From contig SCFE01000062.1 of the NCBI GenBank assembly GCA_004352715.1, positions 1,382,148 through 1,446,147 of the forward strand: a stretch of 64,000 nt of DNA. Direction: 5' to 3'. Position numbers and translations under genes: made by a program. The stretch comes from Hofstenia miamia. Its lineage: Eukaryota; Xenacoelomorpha; Acoela. Position 1 is the first letter of the stretch. Every line of letters begins with the position of its first letter. A model generated the notes under the pieces. It did not search any database. It had not been told where the DNA came from and saw nothing but the letters and a program-made list of their open reading frames with translations. Positions 27,101-42,100 of this stretch are shown piece after piece.

Positions 27101-30100
27101 TTCTATTTAGGGTTAAGTTTAAAATAATATGCTGTAAGAGCAGGGCGTTGATCAAGTTTTGATACTGAGTATGGACTACTAAATAATTATTTTATATCTC
27201 CTCAGTAATACACACAAGTACTTGAATTACTTAGAAACATTCTACAGTAGTTGCATGCTGCATATAATCAAGTAGAAATATTGTGATAACTGGCATTAAT
27301 TGAAATTCTGAAGTTGTAAGAAAAAGTCTCCAGTACAAAGCAACAAAATTTCCGTAACTATGGCACTTCATTTTTTATCAAGAGTTTATCCATAAAGTAT
27401 CCAAGTCAAGTTGTCGGGAATGCAATTGAACATATAAATACAGTCGGTGAAATTGCGAGACTTGCAAGAAGCTAGTGCTCTCCCAATACTATTTAGCTCG
27501 ACATTTTGTCGTTTAAATTATCACTTTATATTTCAAAACAGATCGCTAAAACTGCTGCATATGTTAACAGTTTAATTAGTAGAACTTAAGCAAACAACTA
27601 CAATTTTCTCTATTGGCTAAAATTTTTACCAGCCATAGTTTCGACACATTAATGAGAAAATGCCTCAACCAAGTTTTGTGGTTACTTTGTTAATGGTAAT
27701 AACTACGCCAACCACAAATTAACCTATAAAAATTGGAAAATTAACCTAATCTTTCTTTATGTTAACTTTTACGTTACTTATTAAAAAATCGCATATTTTC
27801 AACATTTTATTGAACTTCAGAGTTGGCAAAATTGAAGTAGAATTTAGAGTATTTTTCAATATTGCCTGGCAAAAAGTTCCTGTCTTTCTGAAGTAACTTG
27901 TTGAGTTGCGAAAAGCTTCTTTCCACACATCATGAAGTACATTGGCAACTTTGTAGTTCGCTGTATAACGAAGGAGATATGCCCTCCTTACTCAAGTTGG
28001 AAATAACGGAAATGTCATTGAAGGTTAATCGCGTCCTCAGATATTCCGAAAGGCAACGGGTTTTCCTTGAACTCCATCCGATACAGCTCATCTTATGCGG
28101 ATTGAATATCAAAATTTGCTCCCTCTACACGCTTGAGTAAACTCAATAATCGAGAATAACTTCGAGTAATTTCGGCTAACTGAATAGGAATTGCTGCTGA
28201 TTTGGTTGTTAATGCTTTAATTGGCCAGGATTTATTCGCCAATCACATTATTAACTCAATATACTGGGATCTGAAATGCGATATTGTATAGGTTGCTAAT
28301 GGTTTGGTTCAGTGCTAAACAATACTATAACGTTTTAATCTTGTAATTAATTTTATAACCTTATAGCCAACAGGTAAAATCATTTTATTCTCAAAACGAT
28401 TCCCGCAAAATCTGGTTAAATACATGCGTGCAAAACAAAATCAAACATTAACAAATATTTAACATATCGCTACACAGGACATAGTATAACATCCCTCCCC
28501 CCCTAAATTCGGGGGCTACCAAATAATTCGACAATTATTTAAGTTATAAACTCTTCCTTGTAAGTCAGTAACGAGTTGCTTTGAAATACGACGATGAACC
28601 TTGATTTTTGCCCCGTACTTAGGACCCAAAGCTGTGTCTACTGCTATTTTCTGTTGGATAAATTTCGGAGAGCGTAAATTCTTTTCTTCATTACTGAAGA
28701 ACTGTGACTAATTAAGAGGCCAATCGAATGGTTGAATAGGGTTATTTCCGAACAAATTCATAAAGTATTTAAACTATAAATATAAATACCTCGTGCATTT
28801 CCTTCTTCTGAGCATATTGATCAAGATCAGAAGGATCTAGTGGATATTGGATTTCAATCCGTTTTTTGAAAAAATTCAATATCTAAAAACAAAGAATTAC
28901 ACAATAATATATATTAGATATGAAACTCTGTATCTCAATGATTCAGCAAACCACCTGCACTTTTAAGTGCCCTACAAAATTTTGCTTCTACTGCTTGTTC
29001 TGAATGCTTCCCTTCTTTACATTTGCTTGATCATTGTCGCTGTTGGACACTTACCTAATCCGAACTCGAAATTAAAAGACTTTACCTACTTTGTAAATGG
29101 TCTTCGCTTGCTTCTGCTACATATTAAAATACTTGCAACCATTGATTTCAGATTCACTGACTACCAGGAAAACTTCTCTGTCATTCAAAACATTTACGAG
29201 CTTCTTCATTCTCAGTTATTTGTTCAATTTTGCGCCATGCATTTTTCTCACTGGGCAATGGCCATTTAATATCTAGGAATAACTTCTTAGTAGTGTCCGC
29301 AGCCCTGTATTCATATGGCGGTTTATTTATTTTCTTTAAATTGCTATGGATAAGTGTCAAAATTTTGTCTCTCGCAACATCCAGATAATAATCTCATCTT
29401 GTTTAGTACCTGTTAATTGGGCATACAAATTTGCTGACGCGTAATTACTGGGTGACTGGCGCCTTTGAAGTCAATTAACGTTGATAAAGTCACTCTGTAA
29501 ATTGCAAGGTAATCAACTCTATTTCGCTAACGCGTAGATTAATTCCCTTTAGTTTAGTACGTGTCAACTGTCACTTTGCAAACTTTGCAATGCAAAGTTG
29601 ATTGATGCAGCACCCAGGACTTCAATATTGTATATAAGTTGCAAATGTGTGTCATACACTCATTTTTATCTTGAATTTTGGTTATTTAGTTGTGTCCAAC
29701 TCCGAAGTTATTGAAAATCTGAAGACATGGTCATCAAAGTGCGATATAGAAAATGGATTAAAAGATGGCTTGTTAGAAACAATGAAAAATGCTAACGCCA
29801 AAGCAAAAGAAGTATGGAAGCTCTTTGGACTTATCAAAGTAAATGAATCGAGTGAAATAATCAAAGGCTACGTAGCATGTTTAGCATACAAATGCGTTTG
29901 TCTACAAGCCAGCCGATGGTACTCGTTCATTATATTGCCATAGTGTTCCAATTGTGCATCCTCTTCAAATTCATGTCAATGTACGCAATTTGTTCTTATT
30001 TTACAAAACCTGGATCTACGCAGATTTTAACTCGCGAAAAAGAAGATCTCAACGGGTAGGGCTCCGCACAAAACAAATAGAATAAATTTTTAAATATTTT

Positions 30101-33100
30101 GATTTCTAAAGTGAAGAAATAGCCGGTCCTCACAAAACTATATAGGCTTTAGCCCGACGTTAGTAGGATGCCCGAAAATAGCTCTCATATTTCTATTCCC
30201 ATAACTGATCTTTGCAGCTAATTTTGCAATTTCCTAGTTCTATATGGCTAGAATATTAAAAGTTCTTAGATTTGAACTCCTGGTAATACGTGTAGTCAAC
30301 AGAAATAATATACCGTTGATAATCATAAAAAGCTGACGTATTAGGCAAGAAATTAGTTACAAATTAGAAAAAAATGCATAATTCCAAAAAAAATTGGAAC
30401 TATTTGCAAATGGCAAATCAAATACTTAAAAATATTTGTTTGTTTTAAATATTAGTAAATATATTATTGAAACTATTTGTGCGGAGTTTTATCAAGAGGA
30501 AGGTTGTGGACATGTGCACTCTTAAAACTTCAACTGGTGAAGGATTTTTGTCTTTGACTCAATCTCTGATTAACGTTGGCGCGAAATATGGAAATGTGAA
30601 GGCTTCTGACATTTTTTTTGCATCCCAGCGGTTTATCTAGACGAACTTTACCTTCGTACTACTCGTGTGCTACAAGAAAACTTCAAGAAAATTTATTTTG
30701 CAGAAAGAGTTTCCCAGAGTATTTCACTGTTTTGCCCTATAGTTTTCGTTTGATCACTGGACCTCAAAATATAAGAATGTTACATTTACTGCCGTTAATA
30801 TTCCTTTATTAACAGCGAATTTAATTTTTGCCACCGTACTTTGGCTTGTGATGCTTATAACGCTGAAACTAAGAGCACTGCTAATATTATGGCTGACTTG
30901 CGATCCAAAATGCTGCCAATTTTTGATATTACCAAATCGACTGTAACTCCTGTTTGTACCACTGACAGCGACAATAAATTAGTTAAAGCTGTTTCAGAAC
31001 TTTTTCACAGGGATTTTTGCATTGCTTATGACTTGAACACCGTTGTAAGAACGTAAATTAGCAACAGTTCTGCCGATATTCAGTCACTAATTACGGCTTG
31101 TAAAACAGTGGTTTGTTTCCTTAAAAGTAGTATTTCCAAAATTTTAAACGTAAAACTCAAGCAAGAAACTGAAACACGGTGGAACAGCTATAATACTATC
31201 CTTTTATCCGTTCTTTTAAACTACGAAGCAATTAAGAAAGTACTAATTGTGCACAGGGATCGTATTCCTGCTTTAAAGGTTTCATTAATGCAGTTTCTCA
31301 CTTCAGTTTTGGGATGTTTCTTCGATGCTACCAATTTGCTAACGTCAGAAAGTGTACCTACGTCCAATATAGGTTATCTTATTCTTCGGCTCAAGGATAA
31401 GCTGGTGTTAAACGAAACTGACGACAGCTGCAATGGTTTGCGAAAAAGAATGCAAAAACTTATCGACGATAAATGCTTGGCAAAACTAACATCTTACCAT
31501 TAAATCGCCATGTTGCTGGATCCACATCACAATAAAAAGATTACGGGAGTGTTTGCCGACTTCTTCTGAAAATTATGTTAAGAAGCATTTGTTGGAGATA
31601 TCCAACCGACCGAATGAAGATGATGAATGCAATTCTTTCCACCCCGATGACAGTGAAACACCGCATCAATCCGCTTCCTTTTTTGATTCAGAATCGGATA
31701 ACGATAGCGAAAATGATGACGAATACAGGCAGTATTTGACTCAGTGCTCGAAAAGCAAACGTGTTGGTTTGTTGACGCTTCGGCGAGGTGCGCTTTTCAA
31801 AAATCTTCGTGAAATAGGAATTCCTGTAATGGAAGCTCAATGTGAGCGAACATTTAGCGCAGCTAACAACACTATCACTGCAAAAAACAAAAACTTATAT
31901 AATCCTTTTCCATTTTGTGATTTTTTTAAAAATTGAGTTTTTATTTTGCATTTTTTCAGATTTTGCAAAATATATTTTGACTTGATATATTTGTGCAGCA
32001 CTAGCAGGGTTAGCCAGATGATGAACAACATCGTTTTTAGTTCCGTTAAATGATGCTTAAATGTGGGGTCAATAACTCTTTGTACCTGGAAATAAGTTAA
32101 ACAACAAAATAATAAATGCTTAATTTCGACTTCTTGGCGTCCTCATTATACTGTTAATTCAGGGCATAAACAGGCCATTTACAGAAGCTGGCAATTCACT
32201 ATAACTGCTGCATGAAAGGGTGTCCCGTTTTTTAAATGGAATGTTGGTTGCAAAAAATGCATTCTCTGCCTTTTCAGCAGTCCTTACTGTCCTGATGAAC
32301 TTTGCCGTAAACTCGTGTCAATATGCCACTTTTCGTGACAGACTGATTCATTGCCAGGGTGCAAAACAATTTATCATTTGGGGTACATATAAACTCAGCT
32401 GGAAAGTCGCGCACAATTTCCCTAATCTTCACTTTGTCGGCTTTAGCCTGCTTTGGCATTCTGTAAAGCGATGAATACATGTAATGCAGAAAACAGAAGC
32501 CTGTGTTCCTATCGCAAGACTTTTGCAATAGCACAGCGTTCATTGGTTCTCGCACCATGTTATGCCATCTACGAGCCTCCAATGGTTCACCATTGAGCGT
32601 ATTTCTTAGAAATATGCAATCGGGGGGAAGAACAGTAACTAACTTCTAAGAAATAAGCAAATTCTCATATCATACATTTTATTTTATTTCAGAAATTGGC
32701 AATTTTGAATTAATTTTTTAAAAGTGTCAATTTTCATTTTATGAGTTTTCACATTATTGACGTTATTGACCTTTGCATTGCCCTACTAATAACTTTACCA
32801 TTCTTCTCAGATATATACCATATTCTTACCTTTCTTAAATTTCTGGAATTGGAATTATTGTAATATCATATTGCATATAAAAAATTATATTAGACAATAT
32901 TTTGGTTTATTGAATTGAGCTAAATTTCACATCAAATTCAATACCTTTTCTGAAAACCTTTCAAAGCCACAGAGAACAACGGTATTAGAATCTTCGTCAA
33001 AATAATCATAGCGACAAGAGTAGGTGTAACATCGTTCCTTCTAAAATCATGTACACATATTTATGTGGAAAATTTAAACATTTCGTTACGATTAAAAATC

Positions 33101-36100
33101 GCGTGACCAATAAGTGGTTAGATTTAAGGACGAATACAGAGGGGGCCCTTCAAAAAAGAAACATTCACTAAAATTGTAGATAAAAATTACAAAAGAAAAT
33201 TCATTAGTACCGTCAAATGGAGTAAATAGGAACGGTTTTTAAGTTTTTTTCTAAAGTTCTGGAATTTGTTAAATCTATTTCATTGAATTTTTACACTATA
33301 ATCAGTTTTATAGACCTTGAGATTAAACTTCAATAAAAATAAGAATATTTACTTTCAGGAATTTTTTAAAATTTTAACAATATTCCAATTCACACTTTCG
33401 GATAGNTTTATCATTTGGGGTACATATAAACTCAGCTGGAAAGTCGCGCACAATTTCCCTAATCTTCACTTTGTCGGCTTTAGCCTGCTTTGGCATTCTG
33501 TAAAGCGATGAATACATGTAATTCAGAAAATAGAAGCCTGTGTTCCTATCGCAAGACTTTTGCAATAGCACAGCGTTCATTGGTTCTCGCACCATGTTAT
33601 GCCATCTACGAGCCTCCAATGGTTCACCATTGAGCGTATTTCTTAGAAATATGCAATCGGGGGGAAGAACAGTAACTAACTTCTAAGAAATAAGCAAATT
33701 CTCATATCATACATTTTATTTTATTTCAGAAATTGGCAATTTTGAATTAATTTTTTAAAAGTGTCAATTTTCATTTTATGAGTTTTCACATTATTGACGT
33801 TATTGACCTTTGCATTGCCCTACTAATAACTTTACCATTCTTCTCAGATATATACCATATTCTTACCTTTCTTAAATTTCTGGAATTGGAATTATTGTAA
33901 TATCATATTGCATATAAAAAATTATATTAGACAATATTTTGGTTTATTGAATTGAGCTAAATTTCACATCAAATTCAATACCTTTTCTGAAAACCTTTCA
34001 AAGCCACAGAGAACAACGGTATTAGAATCTTCGTCAAAATAATCATAGCGACAAGAGTAGGTGTAACATCGTTCCTTCTAAAATCATGTACACATATTTA
34101 TGTGGTAAATTTAAACATTTCGTTACGATTAAAAATCGCGTGACCAATAAGTGGTTAGATTCAAGAACGAAAACATGACGCGTAGAACTGTATCTTAGTA
34201 TATTATATATAAATATTCTGTGATTAGTGTGACATATCAATGTAAAAAGGCTAAAAGTGTTACTTTGCTATCCACATTCCACTTTACAGCAAAAAATTTT
34301 AGACACAGAAAAAAGACGCCTGATATTGTTCTCTTCTACAATAAAAACAAGATTGGTGTTGATGGCATGCTGAGATTATACAGTTGCAAAGCTGCAACAC
34401 GCGGTGGGCAATAGTTTTTTTATGATATGCTTAATAAAGCAGCACTGAACGCAATGGTCCTATATCGAGATGCAACAACTTGCAAAATAGCAAGAGGAGA
34501 GTTTATTCTAAAATTGGCAAAGTCACTAGCTAAACCTAAGGAAAATCCTGTAGTTTTTCAAGTGAAGTGACTCCTAAGAAAAGGAAAACATGCTCCAGCA
34601 GCAAATGTGTCAAAAAAAACCCGTGATTCATACATAGATTGTGGGAGATATGTATGTGGTAAGTACTGCATCATTAAGAAAAACGTTTTTTGTACATCAT
34701 GTATTCATGTTTAGTAAAAAATGTGGGCGAGTTTTATTTTTATGTTCTTATTTTCTCAAAGACTGTTTTATGGAAGTCCATGCATCATCATTTGGTAAAA
34801 GAACTTTAACTAAACTCTAAAATTACATTGATATTTATTAACTAATCTAAAATATTTTTGTTGTTTGTTGAATAGCTGCAGGTGCAGCGAATATTTTCTC
34901 TATTATATATAAATTTATTGCACCCCATTAAACTGATAATAAGACGTTTGTCCTCCTTCTCTTAAGTAGTCCTTGCCGTAGCCTAATTATTGTTGCAGAA
35001 ATGTCTATAATAAAATATATAATGAGTTTCACAAATATTAATTAATGTATCTTTACAAATGACATACATTGGAAATTTATTGGCTTTCCAGCAAAAAATT
35101 TTAGACACAGAAAAAAGACGCCTGATATTGTTCTCTTCTACAATAAAAACAAGATTGGTGTTGATAGCATGTGGGATTATACAGTTGCAAAGCTGCAACA
35201 CGCGGTGGGCAATAGTTTTTTTATGATATGCTTAATAAAGCAGCACTGAACGCAATGGTCCTATATCGAGATGCAACAACTTGCAAAATAGCAAGAGGAG
35301 AGTTTATTCTAAAATTGGCAAAGTCACTAGCTAAACCTAAGGAAAATCCTGTAGTTTTTCAAGTGAAGTGACTCCTAAGAAAAGGAAAACATGCTCCAGC
35401 AGCAAATGTGTCAAAAAAAACCCGTGATTCATACATAGATTGTGGGAGATATGTATGTGGTAAGTACTGCATCATTAAGAAAAACGTTTTTTGTACATCA
35501 TGTATTCATGTTTAGTAAAAAATGTGGGCGAGTTTTATTTTTATGTTCTTATTTTCTCAAAGACTGTTTTATGGAAGTCCATGCATCATCATTTGGTAAA
35601 AGAACTTTAACTAAACTCTAAAATTACATTGATATTTATTAACTAATCTAAAATATTTTTGTTGTTTGTTGAATAGCTGCAGGTGCAGCGAATATTTTCT
35701 CTATTATATATAAATTTATTGCACCCCATTAAACTGATAATAAGACGTTTGTCCTCCTTCTCTTAAGTAGTCCTTGCCGTAGCCTAATTATTGTTGCAGA
35801 AATGTCTATAATAAAATATATGAGTTTCACAAATATTAATTAATGTATCTTTACAAATGACATACATTGGAAATTTATTGGAACTGGTCTGTCAATGTAT
35901 AGGTCATAGATGGGTAAATCGTAATTAAGGTCACAACCAGGACCTACAAAAACACGGCCTGGAATCTTGCAGCAAAAGCATTAAGAAGCTCAACCTGCAT
36001 GATTCAAATATGAATCTCGCCCAATATATTTTATAGAAATTTAATTAAATTTTAATGCTGCAATGTATCTACCAATAAATTCAAGTTTTTGCTTTTTATT

Positions 36101-39100
36101 TGCATACATTTTAAATATTAAGGTTGATAATTATAAATTTTAAATTGTTTTAAACAAGACACTATATTTGTCTTTCTTTTCACATTATTAAGAAGTCCAT
36201 TACAAAAAGCATTAGTTATATGTAATACCGCTCTAATGATATTTACAAAAGGGTGCATTAAAACTTGACATTATGTAGAATACTTGAAAGATGAATTTGG
36301 AGGTTATTCAACTTAGTTCATTTATTTTACATGATAAGCACCCAGGAAAAAAATATATTGAAATTTTTTAAAGGGATAATTAATTCGTTTATGTTAATTC
36401 ATTAATATACTGATAATAAGTGGCATCATCAATCTCGTCAGCACATCTTAATATCAGTGGTGCAGCTTCAAGTGACTCAATATCCATAGAATTTATCATA
36501 TTCAGAAGGATGTGATTTCACTAAAGCAATGCATGCTTTGAATGGTATGTTCGTTAATGATAGCCTTTGATTTTAGGATCGTTTTACTTTGCATATCAAG
36601 GAGTTTAGAAAAACAACTTNNNNNNNNNNNNNNNNNNNNNNNNNNNNNNNNNNNNNNNNNNNNNNNNNNNNNNNNNNNNNNNNNNNNNNNNNNNNNNNNN
36701 NNNNNNNNNNNNNNNNNNNNNNNNNNNNNNNNNNNNNNNNNNNNNNNNNNNNNNNNNNNNNNNNNNNNNNNNNNNNNNNNNNNNNNNNNNNNNNNNNNNN
36801 NNNNNNNNNNNNNNNNNNNNNNNNNNNNNNNNNNNNNNNNNNNNNNNNNNNNNNNNNNNNNNNNNNNNNNNNNNNNNNNNNNNNNNNNNNNNNNNNNNNN
36901 NNNNNNNNNNNNNNNNNNNNNNNNNNNNNNNNNNNNNNNNNNNNNNNNNNNNNNNNNNNNNNNNNNNNNNNNNNNNNNNNNNNNNNNNNNNNNNNNNNNN
37001 NNNNNNNNNNNNNNNNNNNNNNNNNNNNNNNNNNNNNNNNNNNNNNNNNNNNNNNNNNNNNNNNNNNNNNNNNNNNNNNNNNNNNNNNNNNNNNNNNNNN
37101 NNNNNNNNNNNNNNNNNNNNNNNNNNNNNNNNNNNNNNNNNNNNNNNNNNNNNNNNNNNNNNNNNNNNNNNNNNNNNNNNNNNNNNNNNNNNNNNNNNNN
37201 NNNNNNNNNNNNNNNNNNNNNNNNNNNNNNNNNNNNNNNNNNNNNNNNNNNNNNNNNNNNNNNNNNNNNNNNNNNNNNNNNNNNNNNNNNNNNNNNNNNN
37301 NNNNNNNNNNNNNNNNNNNNNNNNNNNNNNNNNNNNNNNNNNNNNNNNNNNNNNNNNNNNNNNNNNNNNNNNNNNNNNNNNNNNNNNNNNNNNNNNNNNN
37401 NNNNNNNNNNNNNNNNNNNNNNNNNNNNNNNNNNNNNNNNNNNNNNNNNNNNNNNNNNNNNNNNNNNNNNNNNNNNNNNNNNNNNNNNNNNNNNNNNNNN
37501 NNNNNNNNNNNNNNNNNNNNNNNNNNNNNNNNNNNNNNNNNNNNNNNNNNNNNNNNNNNNNNNNNNNNNNNNNNNNNNNNNNNNNNNNNNNNNNNNNNNN
37601 NNNNNNNNNNNNNNNNNNNATTCTGACGGATTGAAATGCCTAACTCTGCAAACAAGTAAAGCTTTCCATTAAACATTGAATTGCATTTCAGATATATGTT
37701 GTTATTTGTATCAGAGCATAAATTTCAGTATGTTTTACCGGAAGGAGGCAAGTGATAGGCTTGAAGCCGAATTTAGAGCATATAGCCAATCTTCTGGAGG
37801 AACTTATTATAATGAATTGGAGCAACCACTTGAAGCTCTTCGTGCTCAAAAATTGCAACTGTTTTCAACTATTGATTTCAATGAAAATATGAAAGATTTT
37901 CCGTGTGTCTCTAAATACTTTTGTTGTACTATTGACTTAAAAGACGATGATTTAATTATTTGTGATTCAGTCTTGTTTCTACTGAAGATCTTTGTGATAA
38001 AGTACTGGCTGCTATCGTGTACGTTAGTGGTTACATAAATTAAAAGGAAAATTTGGAAATCTCTAGTTCATTACCAGAAGCTATATCTAAATACACAGAG
38101 TTTATTAGTCATGGTGGATTAAAGTTCCAATCAGTTGAGCACTTCAATTTAGTCTGATGCTGTCCTGTTGTTTTGAAAAAATAATCTTAGTGCTGTACTG
38201 AATACCTTATAAAATTGTTTGTTTTTGTCTGATACTTTAGCTTTGGAAGAAAGTTATTCACCCTGCGTATTTCGCCGTGAAGTTAAACTGTTTTATGGAT
38301 GTCCATGCATCATCATTTGGTAAAAGAACTTTAACTAAACTCTAAAATTACATTGATATTTATTAACTAATCTAAAATATTTTTGTTGTTTGTTGAATAG
38401 CTGCAGGTGCAGCGAATATTTTCTCTATTATATATAAATTTATTGCACCCCATTAAACTGATAATAAGACGTTTGTCCTCCTTCTCTTAAGTAGTCCTTG
38501 CCGTAGCCTAATTATTGTTGCAGAAATGTCTATAATAAAATATATGAGTTTCACAAATATTAATTAATGTATCTTTACAAATGACATACATTGGAAATTT
38601 ATTGGAACTGGTCTGTCAATGTATAGTTCATAGATGGGTAAATCGTAATTAAGGTCACAACCAGGACCTACAAAAACACGGCCTGGAATCTTGCAGCAAA
38701 AGCATTAAGAAGCTCAACCTGCATGATTCAAATATGAATCTCGCCCAATATATTTTATAGGAATTTAATTAAATTTTAATGCTGCAATGTATCTACCAAT
38801 AAATTCAAGTTTTTTGCTTTTTTATTTGCATACATTTTAAATATTAAGGTTGATAATTATAAATTTTAAATTGTTTTAAACAAGACACTATATTTGTCTT
38901 TCTTTTCACATTATTAAGAAGTCCATTACAAAAAGCATTAGTTATATGTAATACCGCTCTAATGATATTTACAAAAGGGTGCATTAAAACTTGACATTAT
39001 GTAGAATACTTGAAAGATGAATTTGGAGGTTATTCAACTTAGTTCATTTATTTTACATGATAAGCACCCAGGAAAAAAATATAGTGAAATTTTTTAAAGG

Positions 39101-42100
39101 GATAATTAATTCGTTTATGTTAATTCATTAATATACTGATAATAAGTGGCATCATCAATCTCGTCAGCACATCTTAATATCAGTGGTGCAGCTTCAAGTG
39201 ACTCAATATCCATAGAATTTATCATATTCAGAAGGATGTGATTTCACTAAAGCAATGCATGCTTTGAATGGTATGTTCGTTAATGATAGCCTTTGATTTT
39301 AGGATCGTTTTACTTTGCATATCAAGGAGTTTAGAAAAACAACTTCGATCAGAAAGCTGTGCATAACTAATGAAATGAAGATCTTGTACGTCCCGGTAAA
39401 CTATTGTCTTTCTGCAAACGTACCCGCAAGGAAACCATCACAAGTAGCCATTTATTCCATAACTCAATAAAATTTCATTTCCAACGTAATTTGGATTATG
39501 TCATGATCTTGCATTAACCAATTATAAATGCATTGAATGAAGAATGGGATTTCTTGATATATTATGTGGGAAATAATTCATAAAATTACCAATTGCTGAC
39601 TTAACGTTAACCTGTTTTTTTATGACTTATTAAAATTTGGAAACTGAGCCCAACGCAGGTTGCAATTGTTTATATATGTATGTCTTCAACTCAAAGTAAG
39701 GCAAAGAAATGTTCTCAGTAGATATCAATTCTAATGTTTACAAATATATGTAAATTAAATCGATTGATGACACATTAAAAGAATATAATGAATATCCGAA
39801 TTCAATCCTGGATANNNNNNNNNNNNNNNNNNNNNNNNNNNNNNNNNNNNNNNNNNNNNNNNNNNNNNNNNNNNNNNNNNNNNNNNNNNNNNNNNNNNNN
39901 NNNNNNNNNNNNNNNNNNNNNNNNNNNNNNNNNNNNNNNNNNNNNNNNNNNNNNNNNNNNNNNNNNNNNNNNNNNNNNNNNNNNNNNNNNNNNNNNNNNN
40001 NNNNNNNNNNNNNNNNNNNNNNNNNNNNNNNNNNNNNNNNNNNNNNNNNNNNNNNNNNNNNNNNNNNNNNNNNNNNNNNNNNNNNNNNNNNNNNNNNNNN
40101 NNNNNNNNNNNNNNNNNNNNNNNNNNNNNNNNNNNNNNNNNNNNNNNNNNNNNNNNNNNNNNNNNNNNNNNNNNNNNNNNNNNNNNNNNNNNNNNNNNNN
40201 NNNNNNNNNNNNNNNNNNNNNNNNNNNNNNNNNNNNNNNNNNNNNNNNNNNNNNNNNNNNNNNNNNNNNNNNNNNNNNNNNNNNNNNNNNNNNNNNNNNN
40301 NNNNNNNNNNNNNNNNNNNNNNNNNNNNNNNNNNNNNNNNNNNNNNNNNNNNNNNNNNNNNNNNNNNNNNNNNNNNNNNNNNNNNNNNNNNNNNNNNNNN
40401 NNNNNNNNNNNNNNNNNNNNNNNNNNNNNNNNNNNNNNNNNNNNNNNNNNNNNNNNNNNNNNNNNNNNNNNNNNNNNNNNNNNNNNNNNNNNNNNNNNNN
40501 NNNNNNNNNNNNNNNNNNNNNNNNNNNNNNNNNNNNNNNNNNNNNNNNNNNNNNNNNNNNNNNNNNNNNNNNNNNNNNNNNNNNNNNNNNNNNNNNNNNN
40601 NNNNNNNNNNNNNNNNNNNNNNNNNNNNNNNNNNNNNNNNNNNNNNNNNNNNNNNNNNNNNNNNNNNNNNNNNNNNNNNNNNNNNNNNNNNNNNNNNNNN
40701 NNNNNNNNNNNNNNNNNNNNNNNNNNNNNNNNNNNNNNNNNNNNNNNNNNNNNNNNNNNNNNNNNNNNNNNNNNNNNNNNNNNNNNNNNNNNNNNNNNNN
40801 NNNNNNNNNNNNNNGACTATGGTTAGACACTAAACGTGATAAGGTAGCCAAGAGGCTACTTGAATAAATTGATTACAAATAGTTTAGTGGGCTGCATTAG
40901 CAATCACTACGCTAGAGGTGCAAATAAGTAATTACCTCTGCTAATTCCTATTCGTTGATACTGTTAATTCACTCCTACACGAATTCAATCATTTATTTAA
41001 TTTAATACGTAAGCACGTTATTAACACTAGAATGCTCATGGCGCTCATTTTGACCGTTCTAATTAAACAAAGTTATTTGGCATGATAAATATTCATTTTT
41101 CAGAAGCCAGCTGCTGTGACAATTATTTATTTACTCAGTGTTAATTACTTATTGTTGAATAAATAACCAATTATAAAATTTATTGAGAATACCCTCGAAT
41201 GCCAATTGCGGTCACATTGACAAGGATAGGATTAACTGCAAGATTTCATTTCAATTGTCAATTTTCATTTACATACATTATTCAACGTTAAACATGACGC
41301 GTAGAACTGTATCTTAGTATATTATATATAAATATTNAACCAGCTTCTTTAAAAATGTCTTTATGAACCAATGTGTTTTTAGAAAATGAAATTTGTATTT
41401 GTACTGAAACTATTTATATTTCAGTATAAAAACAGATCTTATAATATAACATAACAAAATAATTATGTAAGTACAGTGTGGTCCAAAATGATCTGACACA
41501 TTTTTAGGCTCAATAAAAGCCAAACATAATAAATTAATTGAAAAAGCATTTTATTTTCTGTACATATAATGCCATTTTATTTCATTACGTTTTAAAAAGC
41601 AAATCAACTAAATGCTTCCTATCATAATCAACACACTGTTTGAGACGTTCATTAAAATTATCAATAACTATGAATCATTTCTTGTGGAATGGTTGCTATT
41701 TCTAAACGAATTGCACGTTTTAATTCCTCAATAGATCGAGGCCGATGACTGAATACTTTTGATATTATATATCCCCACAAGAAGAAATCACACGGGTTCA
41801 AATCAGGAGATCTTGCGGGCAAATGGAGATCGCCGCGCAAGGAAATCAAATGATCAGGGAACAACGCCTTTAAAATTTCCAACGAACGTCTGGAATTATG
41901 AGCCGTTGCCCCCCATTCTGTTGAAACCAAACATTATTTTTATCTTCAATTTCATCCAATTGGGTTCTTAAAAGAGTGTTTAAAACACACAAAATCGCTT
42001 AGAAGTAACAGTCGCTTTACCATTGTCGTTTTCAAAAATGTTCATAAGGATATTCTGAAAATAAATCAAAAAAGCTCTTTAAATATATAAATAAATTTTG

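Noticed and set aside
36542-37676. Long open frames over 36.5-37.7 kb on both strands
   Set aside because: They consist almost wholly of Ns. The same applies to long frames at 39788-40867, 57203-58345 and 61438-62505.
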